From an uncultured bacterium (GTDB taxonomy: Bacteria; Bacillota_I; Bacilli_A; RF39; UBA660), in assembly GCA_949286645.1 (NCBI GenBank), contig CASEDN010000097.1, positions 1-7,449 on the forward strand: DNA of 7,449 nucleotides. The letters are read 5' to 3'. Shown here one piece after another: positions 1-6,471 of this stretch. Every line of letters starts with the position of its first letter. Positions within the stretch are counted from its first letter, which is position 1. A program made the position numbers and the translations under genes. Below the pieces are notes generated by a model. The model had not been told where the DNA came from. It did not search any database and was given only the letters and a program-made list of their open reading frames with translations.

Positions 1-48
1 GCGACAACAATGGATAGAAATAGACAGATAGGAGGACATCATGAATAA
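1..48 (+). CDS. Y-family DNA polymerase (UmuC/DinB-like), C-terminal end only
   Basis: Only the last 15 codons and the TAA stop lie in the window. Frame 1 reads ATTMDRNRQIGGHHE and then stop. This Arg/Asn-rich tail ending in IGGH is the typical C-terminus of the UmuC-like Y-family translesion polymerases of Clostridia and Bacilli, as I know the family. The next gene encodes YolD, the usual downstream partner of these polymerases, which independently supports the call. The stop lies inside the yolD start region, with ATG at 41 and TAA at 46-48, so the two are translationally coupled. Catalytic domains are outside the window and cannot be checked. The gene may extend well upstream or be only a fragment. 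Confidence 0.8.
   Translation, partial: ATTMDRNRQIGGHHE
30..35 (+). promoter_or_regulatory. Ribosome binding site of yolD inside the polymerase gene
   Basis: AGGAGG lies 5 nt upstream of the yolD ATG at 41. The same bases encode part of the Ile-Gly-Gly tail of the upstream polymerase, so the conserved IGGH ending and the SD are overprinted. This fixes the yolD start. Confidence 0.75.
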
Positions 49-490
49 TTATGATGATATTATAAACATGCCTCATCATGTATCTAAAACAAGAAAGCCT
101 ATGTCTTTACAAAATAGGTCAGCACAGTTCGCTCCTTTTTCTGCTTTAACTACTTATGATGAGGCGATAAGAGAAGTTGCAAGAGAAACATCTGAAAAAA
201 TAGAATTAGATGATGGTATAAAGTTAACGTTAAATGATAAGTTATCTTTTATAAAAACTAATATTAAACTAAGACCTAAAGTAACAATTACTTATTTTGT
301 TAAAGATATAAGAAAAGAAAACAGAGGTAGTTATAAAACTATAACTGGTAATGTTAGAGTAGTTAATGAAGTAGATAGAGAAATTATTTTAGTAGATAAT
401 ACTAGAATATCTTTTGATAACATAGTAAGTATAGAAATTAAGTTTGTTCCTTCAAATATAAAAGATATGGTTAAAAATATAAGTACTTAA
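41..490 (+). CDS. YolD-like protein, partner of a Y-family polymerase
   Basis: A 149-residue soluble protein of the YolD-like family. The N-terminal third carries the family signature: a HHVSKTRKPMSLQNRSAQF stretch (about residues 13-31), then APFSALTTYDEAI (about 31-43) with the conserved Arg-Ala-Gln-Phe-Ala-Pro-Phe pattern. The C-terminal half (about 80-145) is beta-rich and resembles the small domain that follows in longer YolD proteins. YolD genes lie next to UvrX/UmuC-type polymerases and are proposed, not proven, to act as accessory subunits in mutagenic repair, perhaps in the role UmuD plays in enterobacteria. The start is well supported: AGGAGG at 30-35 sits 5 nt before ATG. The 8-nt overlap with the polymerase implies coupled translation from an upstream promoter outside the window. 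Its 3' end overlaps the convergent membrane-protein gene by 20 nt. Confidence 0.88.
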   Translation: MNNYDDIINMPHHVSKTRKPMSLQNRSAQFAPFSALTTYDEAIREVARETSEKIELDDGIKLTLNDKLSFIKTNIKLRPKVTITYFVKDIRKENRGSYKTITGNVRVVNEVDREIILVDNTRISFDNIVSIEIKFVPSNIKDMVKNIST

Positions 491-1100
491 ATCCTAGCTC
501 TTTATATACTTCTGATGCTCTAGGAAGATTTAAAAGATTTGCAAATATTAAATTATAAAGTTCATCAAATAAGAAGATAGCACATATTGTATAACTTAAT
601 ATTAAAAATGTTTTTTTAGGCATCTTTTTCGCTAGATAAAAACAAAGTGGTACTATTAAATACATTAATAATAAAGCTGATAATCCAAAGACTAAAACAC
701 TTCTTAGACATACATAACCATTAATATTACCAAAACTTAATATTTCATTAGTATAATCCCAACACTTTATATGCATGATATGTTCCATGAAGGCTCCACT
801 AATATATTCAAGTATACCAGTAGATATAATACTTACTATAAAAACAAATAAAGGATTCTTTCTTTTCTTATAAGTTAAAACATATATCAATATAGCACCC
901 ATAGCATAAATATTTATCCATGGTAAGAAATTACCTCCACGCCAGTATATTTCAGTCATACCACTATTAAAATAATAAAATACTACTTCGTAGAGCCATC
1001 CAAACATTCCTGATATTACTATTATTAAACAAAGTATTCCTAACATAGTTTTTTTGTCAAAATTATGATCTTTATTTAAATAATCTTTATACTTCTTCAT
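471..1100 (-). CDS. Putative ABC-transporter type IV permease (CmpB-like membrane protein)
   Basis: A 209-residue integral membrane protein. About five hydrophobic segments can be seen, roughly at residues 20-42, 62-78, 84-104, 134-156 and 163-187, with no signal peptide beyond the first helix. It carries the conserved pattern of the CmpB-type putative ABC permease family: GWLYE (34-38) at the end of the first helix, LEY (97-99), CWDY (113-116) and NGYVCLR (127-133). The transported substrate is unknown and no ATPase gene is adjacent, so 'ABC permease' is the family name, not a demonstrated role. The start is supported by AAAGGAGTT (1108-1116 on this strand) upstream of ATG. It is transcribed divergently from the superoxide dismutase gene and converges on yolD, overlapping its last 20 nt. 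No intrinsic terminator is visible at its 3' end. Confidence 0.8.
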   Translation of the reverse strand: MKKYKDYLNKDHNFDKKTMLGILCLIIVISGMFGWLYEVVFYYFNSGMTEIYWRGGNFLPWINIYAMGAILIYVLTYKKRKNPLFVFIVSIISTGILEYISGAFMEHIMHIKCWDYTNEILSFGNINGYVCLRSVLVFGLSALLLMYLIVPLCFYLAKKMPKKTFLILSYTICAIFLFDELYNLIFANLLNLPRASEVYKELGFKYLYF

Positions 1101-1124
1101 ACTACTTAACTCCTTTAATACTTA

Positions 1125-1130
1125 ATTATA
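1125..1130 (-). promoter_or_regulatory. Possible -10 box for the CmpB-like gene
   Basis: On the minus strand TATAAT reads across 1130-1125, about 25 nt before the ATG and just upstream of the SD. No good -35 hexamer lies 17 nt further up (ATACAT) and there is no TG extension. The call rests on the perfect -10 and its position. Confidence 0.35.
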
Positions 1131-1162
1131 GTTTAGCAAAAAAAGAGATGTATTTAAATATT

Positions 1163-1174
1163 TTATCAAGATAA
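1163..1174. promoter_or_regulatory. Small inverted repeat between divergent promoters
   Basis: TTATC-AA-GATAA, two perfect 5-bp arms with a 2-bp spacer. It lies between the divergent CmpB-like and superoxide dismutase genes, immediately upstream of the predicted dismutase -10 at 1175-1183. It could be a repressor or activator site. It does not match the PerR or Fur consensus as I know them. Arms this short occur by chance in AT-rich DNA, so this is a candidate only. Confidence 0.25.
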
Positions 1175-1183
1175 TGACATAAT
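1175..1183 (+). promoter_or_regulatory. Predicted extended -10 promoter of the superoxide dismutase gene
   Basis: TGaCATAAT is a TGn extension plus five of six matches to TATAAT. No convincing -35 is present, which is tolerable for extended -10 promoters. Transcription would start near 1190, giving a leader of about 30 nt that carries the GGAG SD at 1209-1212. Confidence 0.4.
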
Positions 1184-1220
1184 TGGACGTTTTACATAAA
1201 CTATTATTGGAGTTGATTTT

Positions 1221-1829
1221 ATGTATAAATTGCCTATATTACCTTATTTATTTCAAGATTTAGAGCCATATATTGATACTCATACAATGGGACTACATTA
1301 TCATAAACATGAACAGAATTATTTGAATAAATTAAATGAATTGTTAGCAAAAAATAATTTTGATTATCATTATGGTGTAAATGAGTTATACTATCATTTA
1401 GATGAATTTAATGAAAGTGATAGAGTAGATATTCTATATAATTTAGGTGGAGTTTTAAATCATAACTTATACTTTAAGAGTATGAGTCCTAATAGAGCTT
1501 TACCAAGTGGAAGATTAAAAGAAGATATAGATAAAAAATATGGAAGTATTGATAAATTCTTTTTAGAGTTTAAAAATAAAGCCATGAGTTTAAAGGGTTC
1601 AGGTTATACTTTCTTAGTAGTAACAATTGATGGTTCTCTAGATATTATAAATTTATCTAATCAAGAACTACCACAGTCTTTTGGGTTTATTCCTCTATTT
1701 AATATGGATATGTGGGAACATGCTTATTATTTAAATTATAAGAATGAAAAAGGAAACTATATTGATAACTTCTTGATAATAGCAGATTTTACTAATGCTA
1801 GTAAACTTTATAATAGTTTGATGAAGTAG
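1221..1829 (+). CDS. sodA: Superoxide dismutase, Fe/Mn family (Mn-type active site)
   Basis: A 202-residue cytosolic enzyme of usual family length that converts superoxide to oxygen and hydrogen peroxide. All four metal ligands are present: His26 (in LHYHKHEQNY), His81 (in LNHNLYF), Asp163 and His167 (in DMWEHAYY). The active-site Tyr34 and second-shell His30 are also kept. Gly77 together with Gln148 in a NQ pair is the manganese-type arrangement; iron enzymes usually carry the Gln in the helix near position 77. So Mn is the likely metal, though this is inference. The protein is divergent: the usual GGHxNHxxFW is GGVLNHNLYF, and the usual SGWxWL is SGYTFL. There is no signal peptide. The SD is GGAG at 1209-1212, 8 nt before ATG. 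It is divergent from the CmpB-like gene and has its own predicted promoter. No clear terminator separates it from the hydrolase gene 60 nt downstream. Confidence 0.93.
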   Translation: MYKLPILPYLFQDLEPYIDTHTMGLHYHKHEQNYLNKLNELLAKNNFDYHYGVNELYYHLDEFNESDRVDILYNLGGVLNHNLYFKSMSPNRALPSGRLKEDIDKKYGSIDKFFLEFKNKAMSLKGSGYTFLVVTIDGSLDIINLSNQELPQSFGFIPLFNMDMWEHAYYLNYKNEKGNYIDNFLIIADFTNASKLYNSLMK

Positions 1830-1835
1830 TTTTTA

Positions 1836-1864
1836 TTTACTCTTTTATAATATTATGATATAAT
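1836..1864 (+). promoter_or_regulatory. Predicted sigma-A promoter of the alpha/beta-hydrolase-like gene
   Basis: TTTACT (-35, 1836-1841, four of six), a 17-bp spacer, then TATAAT (1859-1864, perfect) preceded by TGa (extended -10). This is one of the strongest promoters in the window. Transcription should begin near 1871, leaving a leader of about 19 nt with AAGAGGG at 1877-1883 as SD. Confidence 0.65.
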
Positions 1865-1889
1865 ATGTAGCCAAGAAAGAGGGAAAACT

Positions 1890-2906
1890 ATGGGAACTAT
1901 AGATATTTTCGCTAAATGGGATTTAGAAAAGAATGATTGGACACAAAGTGATAATTTAAAAGATATAGGTAGAAGTTTTGCTATTGCTAGTTATAAAAGA
2001 ATAATTAATGATAATGGTAAGATAAACTATATTATAATTGATCAAGGGTCTAGGGTTGAAAATCATTCTGAAGATTTTTCTAATATAAAGGAAACAGAAG
2101 TTAGAATAGATAATGTTATTAGTCATTATGAAAGATGTAATGGTAACTATGATATAAAATTATTCTTGATGGATGCAGATGCACCTATTATTGAAGATGC
2201 TAAATTATTTGCAAAATATGTTGAGTCATTAGCTTTACTTCCAAATACTAATTCAGTTAATATAATTGGACTATCTAAATGTAGTGTTATGAACTTTTAT
2301 GTTCCAAGATTCTTTAAAAACAGAGAAACTTTTAAAAAGACAAATGTTTATAACATAGCCTCTCCATATGATGGTACTAAATTTGCTTCTATTAAAATGT
2401 TTTATCCTGAGATTAGAAAAAAATTTAAAGTACTTTCTGATTTTATAATTAAAAATGTTTATGAAGGTATTAGTAGTAATTCTCATATGGATTATGATAT
2501 CGCTATACCAGGTGGTATTCCAGAAGAAAGAATACATCTTTATGATGAAAATTTTATTAAAAATGTATTTTGTACTGATAATGTGGAAGCGGTTAAAAGA
2601 TTAAATAGCTTTAAAAATATATTAACAAGTATTGACAGTAGTGTTATAAAAGAAGCGATTATGACTGGTAATAAACAAGGGATTTTGATGTGTATTTTTA
2701 ATGAAATGTTTTTTGAAGGTAAATCAGATGGTATGGTTCTTACTTCTTCCCAAAGAAAAGTAGAAGATGTATTAGATATTAAGAGCCATAACATTAAATC
2801 TCATCACGATGTAAATAGTAATATAAGAGCCTTTAATAAAGTCTTAGGAATAGTTGATGATACTATAGATGAATTTGATGATAAGAATAAAATATTAACT
2901 AGATAG
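1890..2906 (+). CDS. Uncharacterised protein, probable lipase-like alpha/beta hydrolase
   Basis: A 338-residue protein that I cannot assign to a named family. It has no signal peptide or membrane segment, so it is probably cytosolic. Several segments fit a serine hydrolase in the expected order. There is a beta-strand followed by Gly-Leu-Ser-Lys-Cys (127-131), which looks like a nucleophile elbow (GxSxx) with Ser129. Then comes VYNIASPYDGTKF (153-165), like the 'Pro-x-x-Gly-Thr' stretch after the elbow in lipases. SDGMV (279-283) gives a candidate Asp280, and SHHDVN (304-309) near the C-terminus gives candidate His305 or His306. Lipase and PGAP1-type hydrolases have this Ser-Asp-His order and the 'DG-V' and 'H-D-V' contexts. 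The elbow lacks the usual final Gly, so the call is an inference. Substrate is unknown. The gene is monocistronic, with its own promoter upstream and a hairpin terminator directly after TAG. Confidence 0.6.
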   Translation: MGTIDIFAKWDLEKNDWTQSDNLKDIGRSFAIASYKRIINDNGKINYIIIDQGSRVENHSEDFSNIKETEVRIDNVISHYERCNGNYDIKLFLMDADAPIIEDAKLFAKYVESLALLPNTNSVNIIGLSKCSVMNFYVPRFFKNRETFKKTNVYNIASPYDGTKFASIKMFYPEIRKKFKVLSDFIIKNVYEGISSNSHMDYDIAIPGGIPEERIHLYDENFIKNVFCTDNVEAVKRLNSFKNILTSIDSSVIKEAIMTGNKQGILMCIFNEMFFEGKSDGMVLTSSQRKVEDVLDIKSHNIKSHHDVNSNIRAFNKVLGIVDDTIDEFDDKNKILTR

Positions 2907-2935
2907 GGTAGTGTATTAAAACATTACTCTTTTTT
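2905..2935 (+). terminator. Intrinsic terminator after the hydrolase-like gene
   Basis: AGGGTAGTGT (2905-2914) pairs with ACATTACTCT (2921-2930): ten base pairs, two of them G-U, around a 6-nt loop ATTAAA. Five T residues follow (2931-2935). The stem begins within the TAG stop codon. Confidence 0.7.
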
Positions 2936-2988
2936 AGTAAAATACTTTTTTCTGTTAATAATATTAGTGTAAAGTTAATCTCTTTTGT

Positions 2989-3017
2989 TTGTAAGATGTA
3001 TTAAAATAAATTATACT
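2989..3017 (+). promoter_or_regulatory. Predicted promoter of the Na+/Ca2+ antiporter gene
   Basis: TTGTAA (2989-2994) and TATACT (3012-3017) are separated by exactly 17 bp. The -10 matches five of six bases and the -35 four of six. It lies between the upstream terminator and the antiporter ATG at 3046, leaving a leader of about 22 nt. Confidence 0.55.
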
Positions 3018-3045
3018 ATTATTAAAGATAGAAAGAAGTGATGAT

Positions 3046-4002
3046 ATGCTTTTAGATATAGTTATTTTATTAATAGGCTTTGTAATAATCATTAAATCAT
3101 CAGATGTTTTAGTAGATGCAGCATCATCTTTAGCTTTAAAGTTAAGAGTACCTAAGATGTTAATTGCATTAACAATAGTATCATTTGGTACTTGTGCTCC
3201 TGAAGTTGCTATATCTTTTAGAAGTGTTGCAAATGGTGATGGAGTTATGGCTTTTGCAAATGTTGTAGGTAGTTGTATTGTAAATGTTTTCTTAATTATA
3301 GGACTTGCTAGCTTCTTAAGACCGATTAAAGTGAGACATGCTACTGTAAAAAAAGAATTACCATTACTTTTTATTGTTACAACAGCTTTTTCTTTTTTAA
3401 TGCTTGATGCAGTTTTTAATCCTTTAACACCTAATACTTTTTCAAGAAATGATAGTTTTATTTTAATCTTATTATTTTGCATGTTTGTTCTTTATTTAGT
3501 AGGAATGTTATTTAAAAAGAATAAAAAGTGCGATGAACAAGAAATAAGTAAATATTCTGCTATTATGTCTTGTCTACTTTTAGTTGTTACAATTATCTTA
3601 ATAGTTTATAGTAGTGAGATGATTGTAGACTCTGCTAAAGCGATTGCTAGTGCTTTAAATATAAGTGAGAAAGCAATTACAATGACTGCTATCGTAATAG
3701 GTACAAGTTTACCTGAGATGATTATGACTGTAACTAGTGCTAGAAAAGGTGAGTTTGATATGGCTATTGGAAATATTATTGGTACTAATATCTTTAATAT
3801 ATGTATAGTTTTAGGACTTCCTATTCTTATATATGGTGATATTGTCTTACAAGGCTTTGGTTTTATAGATATACTTGCTGTATTCCTATCTTCATTTCTT
3901 ATATTTGTCTTTGCAAGAAGTGAAAGAGAAGTTAGTAAAAAAGAAGGAACTATTATGTTAATAGTGTTTGTCCTTTATTATGCATATATGTTATTCTTTT
4001 AA
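3046..4002 (+). CDS. Calcium/sodium antiporter (CaCA superfamily, YrbG-like)
   Basis: A 318-residue membrane protein, similar in length to prokaryotic Na+/Ca2+ exchangers, which use the sodium gradient to export calcium across the cytoplasmic membrane. The two inverted alpha-repeats are clear. Repeat 1 has FGTCAPE (47-53) with Glu53 and NVVGSCIVNVF (72-82). Repeat 2 has IGTSLPE (218-224) with Glu224 and NIIGTNIFNI (243-252). The two glutamates are the expected ion-binding residues. About ten hydrophobic helices are visible, split by a charged cytoplasmic loop near 156-170. Cys50 takes the usual Ser place in the first motif, a small change. The start is ATG 3046 with a weak SD (AAGTGAT, resembling the GGTGAT part of the anti-SD complement). 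An ATG at 3041 is out of frame. The gene has its own promoter, and no convincing terminator follows. The true ion specificity cannot be read from sequence. Confidence 0.92.
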   Translation: MLLDIVILLIGFVIIIKSSDVLVDAASSLALKLRVPKMLIALTIVSFGTCAPEVAISFRSVANGDGVMAFANVVGSCIVNVFLIIGLASFLRPIKVRHATVKKELPLLFIVTTAFSFLMLDAVFNPLTPNTFSRNDSFILILLFCMFVLYLVGMLFKKNKKCDEQEISKYSAIMSCLLLVVTIILIVYSSEMIVDSAKAIASALNISEKAITMTAIVIGTSLPEMIMTVTSARKGEFDMAIGNIIGTNIFNICIVLGLPILIYGDIVLQGFGFIDILAVFLSSFLIFVFARSEREVSKKEGTIMLIVFVLYYAYMLFF

Positions 4003-4031
4003 AATGTATATTTTAGATGTATAAAAATAAG

Positions 4032-4047
4032 TGTCAAATGAGTGACA
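4032..4047. promoter_or_regulatory. Inverted repeat upstream of the ftsK promoter
   Basis: TGTCA-N6-TGACA, perfect 5-bp arms, ending 5 bp before the predicted -35 of ftsK at 4053. The position suits an operator or activator site. It is unlikely to be the antiporter terminator because no T-run follows. The short arms keep confidence low. Confidence 0.3.
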
Positions 4048-4052
4048 ATCTC

Positions 4053-4081
4053 TTTAAATTATTCTTTAGTTTTGTTATACT
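4053..4081 (+). promoter_or_regulatory. Predicted promoter of ftsK
   Basis: TTTAAA (4053-4058), a 17-bp spacer, then TATACT (4076-4081) preceded by TGt, an extended -10. Transcription would start near 4088. This rules out translation from the in-frame GTG at 4042 and supports ATG 4114 as the ftsK start. Confidence 0.6.
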
Positions 4082-4113
4082 TAAGTAGAAAAGATACGAA
4101 AGGCAGTGTTTTT

Positions 4114-6378
4114 ATGGCAAAAAGAAAGAAAAAGAAAGAAACTAAAAAAGGTTTTGCTCATGCTACAGAATTATATGGTGTATTACTTGTTCTAGCAGCG
4201 ATACTTGGTATTGGTAGATATGGTCCTGTTGGTAATATGATTGCATCCTTTGCAATATTTCTTGTAGGAGTATTTTATAATGTGCTATTAGTTGTTTTGT
4301 TAGTACTAGGTGCATATTTAATTATAAATAGAGAGTGGCCTAATTTATTTACAACTAAAATGTTAGGTATTTATTTATTAGTTATAGGTCTACTTGTTTT
4401 AATGCATGAAAACTTTATATTACAAAATGATAGTAATGCAATAAAAGTATTTAGTGAAACTACTAATCAGTTAATTAACTCTTTTTCAGACGTTATGAAA
4501 GGTGCTAGACCTAATGCTATTGGTGGAGGTATTATTGGTTGTACCTTTGGAGTTTTATTTATGATGCTATTTTCATATAGAGGTATGCAGATAATCGCTT
4601 GGACTTTAATTGTTATAGGGTTCTGTTTATTTACAGGATTCTCTATTGTTGATTTTGTTAAAGATAAGGCAAGTAAGGCAAAAGAGAAGTTCCCTAAAAG
4701 AGATAAGAGTAAGGATGAAGAAGAAGCTAATAGTAAGAAACCTATTATTACAGGTAATGTTGAGCCTGTTATGGGTGAGATAAAAGATGATGATAAGAAA
4801 ATTGTTATATCTAGTATAGAAGAGTTAACTAAAGCTAAGGTAAATGAAGAAGTTACCGAGAATAATGATATTAGTGATGAAAATAAAGAGGTTACTAATA
4901 AAACTACTGTTAAACATAACTATGTTTTACCATCTATTAATTTATTAGATCAACCAAAGAAAAAGAAAAATAGTGTTAATCAAAGTTTAATTGAAAAGAA
5001 TATAGAAATACTTGAGAAAGTATTAAAAGACTTTAATATTATCGGTAAAGTAGTAGAAGTACATATTGGTCCTACTGTTACTCAGTATGAGTTAGAACTT
5101 CATTCTGGTACTAAAGTTAGTAAACTTTTATCAATTCATAGAGAAATAGCTTTAGCAATTGCTACTAAAGATGTTAGAATACAAGCTCCTATACCTGGTA
5201 AGAATACAGTAGGTATAGAAATTGCTAATAAAGAAACAGCTCCCGTATCCTTTAGAGAAGTGTTAGAAAAAGTACCTAAGTCACTTGATGGTTCTAAATT
5301 ACTTTGTCCTTTAGGTAAAAATATTATGGGTAATGTTATATGGTGTGAAATTAATAAAACACCTCACCTTTTAGTAGCAGGTTCTACTGGTTCAGGTAAA
5401 TCTGTATGTATTAATGGTATTATTTGTTCTATTTTAATGAGGGCGAAACCTGATGAAGTTAAACTTGTTATGGTTGACCCTAAAAAAGTAGAACTTTCTG
5501 GTTATAATGGTGTTCCTCATTTGATGAGACCAGTTGTAACTGATCCTAAAGAAGCTTCTGTTGCTTTATCTAAAATAGTTGCAGAGATGGAAAGACGTTA
5601 TGATACTTTTAGTGAAACTAAGACTAAAAATATTGCAACTTATAATGATTATGTAGAAAAGAAGAATAAGACTTTACCAGCAGATGAACAAATTAAGAAG
5701 ATGCCATTTATTGTCGTTATCATCGACGAGTTAGCAGACCTTATGTTAGTTGCAAGTAAAGATGTAGAAGCATCTATTATGAGAATTACCCAAATGGCTC
5801 GTGCTGCCGGTATTCACTTAATCATCGCTACTCAAAGGCCATCAACTGATGTAATTACTGGTGTCGTTAAAGCAAATATTCCAAGTCGTATCTCATTTGC
5901 CGTATCTAGTAGTATAGATTCACGTACTATTCTTGATATGACAGGAGCAGAAAAATTACTTGGTAAAGGTGATATGTTATTCTTACCAATGGGAGAAGCG
6001 GATCCAGAACGTATTCAAGGAGCCTATATTTCTGATGATGAGATTAAAAGAATTATTGATTATACAGTTGAACAACAAAAAGCTGAATATGATCAAAGCT
6101 TTATGAATTTGTCAGGAGATAGTGAAAAGAGTGCTTCTCAAAAAGAAGATATGGCTCAAGTAGAAGAATATGATGATCCATTATATAATGAGATAGTAGA
6201 GTTTGTTATAGAAACACAGAAAGCCAGTGCTTCACTTCTACAAAGAAGATTTAAACTTGGATATAACAGAGCTGCTCGTATTATTGATTTATTAGAAGAA
6301 CGAGGAATTATTGGACCATCTAATGGTTCTAAGCCAAGAGAAGTGCTTGTTAAGCTGGATGAAAATGATGAAGAATAA
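4114..6378 (+). CDS. ftsK: DNA translocase FtsK/SpoIIIE
   Basis: A complete 754-residue protein close in length to Bacillus SpoIIIE. It is a hexameric ATPase at the division septum that pumps chromosomal DNA and helps chromosome segregation. Domain order is intact: a basic N-terminus (KRKKKK), about four to five membrane helices (roughly 20-34, 46-71, 83-98, 137-155, 158-178), a charged linker (about 180-285), the alpha domain (about 288-385), the RecA-like motor with Walker A GSTGSGKS (423-430) and Walker B VVIIDE (534-539), then the winged-helix gamma domain (about 687-750) with GYNRAARIIDLLE (716-728), which reads polar DNA sequences. I start at ATG 4114, not at the longer in-frame GTG 4042: the extra 24 codons overlap the promoter, and the membrane-anchor N-terminus begins naturally at MAKRKKKKE. 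The SD is weak (AAAGG at 4099-4103). A strong terminator follows. Whether it serves sporulation or vegetative division cannot be told. Confidence 0.96.
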   Translation: MAKRKKKKETKKGFAHATELYGVLLVLAAILGIGRYGPVGNMIASFAIFLVGVFYNVLLVVLLVLGAYLIINREWPNLFTTKMLGIYLLVIGLLVLMHENFILQNDSNAIKVFSETTNQLINSFSDVMKGARPNAIGGGIIGCTFGVLFMMLFSYRGMQIIAWTLIVIGFCLFTGFSIVDFVKDKASKAKEKFPKRDKSKDEEEANSKKPIITGNVEPVMGEIKDDDKKIVISSIEELTKAKVNEEVTENNDISDENKEVTNKTTVKHNYVLPSINLLDQPKKKKNSVNQSLIEKNIEILEKVLKDFNIIGKVVEVHIGPTVTQYELELHSGTKVSKLLSIHREIALAIATKDVRIQAPIPGKNTVGIEIANKETAPVSFREVLEKVPKSLDGSKLLCPLGKNIMGNVIWCEINKTPHLLVAGSTGSGKSVCINGIICSILMRAKPDEVKLVMVDPKKVELSGYNGVPHLMRPVVTDPKEASVALSKIVAEMERRYDTFSETKTKNIATYNDYVEKKNKTLPADEQIKKMPFIVVIIDELADLMLVASKDVEASIMRITQMARAAGIHLIIATQRPSTDVITGVVKANIPSRISFAVSSSIDSRTILDMTGAEKLLGKGDMLFLPMGEADPERIQGAYISDDEIKRIIDYTVEQQKAEYDQSFMNLSGDSEKSASQKEDMAQVEEYDDPLYNEIVEFVIETQKASASLLQRRFKLGYNRAARIIDLLEERGIIGPSNGSKPREVLVKLDENDEE

Positions 6379-6385
6379 TAAAAGT

Positions 6386-6416
6386 AATAGCTCAAATATA
6401 TTGCGAGCTATTTTTT
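6386..6416 (+). terminator. Intrinsic terminator of ftsK
   Basis: AATAGCTC (6386-6393) pairs perfectly with GAGCTATT (6405-6412), 8 bp around an 11-nt loop. The T-run continues to 6416. It begins 8 nt after the ftsK stop codon and insulates the next gene. Confidence 0.85.
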
Positions 6417-6418
6417 AT

Positions 6419-6459
6419 TGCAAGAAAATGCAAGAAAAACACAAAAAAATACAAGAAAA
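6419..6459 (+). repeat. Four phased 10-bp A-tract repeats (CAAGAAAA units)
   Basis: Read in 10-base blocks from 6421, the sequence is CAAGAAAATG, CAAGAAAAAC, ACAAAAAAAT, ACAAGAAAAT. The first two units are exact copies of TGCAAGAAAA (6419-6428 and 6429-6438), the third is degenerate, and the fourth is TACAAGAAAA (6450-6459). A-tracts repeat at about one helical turn, which is known to give intrinsic DNA curvature. The array ends next to the palindrome and promoter of the following gene, so it may be a multi-site operator or a curved upstream element. Confidence 0.65.
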
Positions 6460-6471
6460 TGTTTGCAAACA
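6460..6471. promoter_or_regulatory. Perfect 12-bp palindrome (operator-like)
   Basis: TGTTTGCAAACA is a perfect palindrome that contains the predicted -35 hexamer TTTGCA (6462-6467). It is enclosed by a wider inverted repeat, ATACAAG (6449-6455) and CTTGTAT (6473-6479), whose left arm belongs to the fourth A-tract repeat. A protein bound here would block the promoter. The downstream winged-helix protein is an obvious but untested candidate. Confidence 0.5.

Noticed and set aside
1825..1846. Terminator just after sodA (AGTAG / TTACT then CTTTT)
   Set aside because: Only five pairs including one G-U, all A/T-rich, and it overlaps the predicted -35 of the next gene. Too weak to call.
2271..2794. 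Two minus-strand open frames opposite the hydrolase-like gene
   Set aside because: They mirror the coding strand, lack SD sites and recognisable domains, and overlap a gene with a promoter, SD and terminator.
2937..2952. Second small hairpin AGTA-aaa-TACT followed by T residues
   Set aside because: A 4-bp stem with a 3-nt loop is unlikely to be stable, and the stronger terminator directly upstream already explains the site.
2964..3482. Minus-strand 172-codon open frame over the antiporter start
   Set aside because: It lies opposite a confidently identified membrane transporter, and its low-complexity Lys/Ser/Thr-rich translation looks like an antisense shadow.
6156..6395. Minus-strand open frame opposite the end of ftsK
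   Set aside because: Ser/Tyr-rich translation antisense to the conserved gamma domain, and it starts inside the ftsK terminator.
6419..6459. CRISPR array or plasmid-type origin iterons
   Set aside because: Units are only about 10 bp with no spacers, so not CRISPR. There is no replication initiator gene or DnaA-box cluster, and the array sits directly on a promoter, so a regulatory role fits better.
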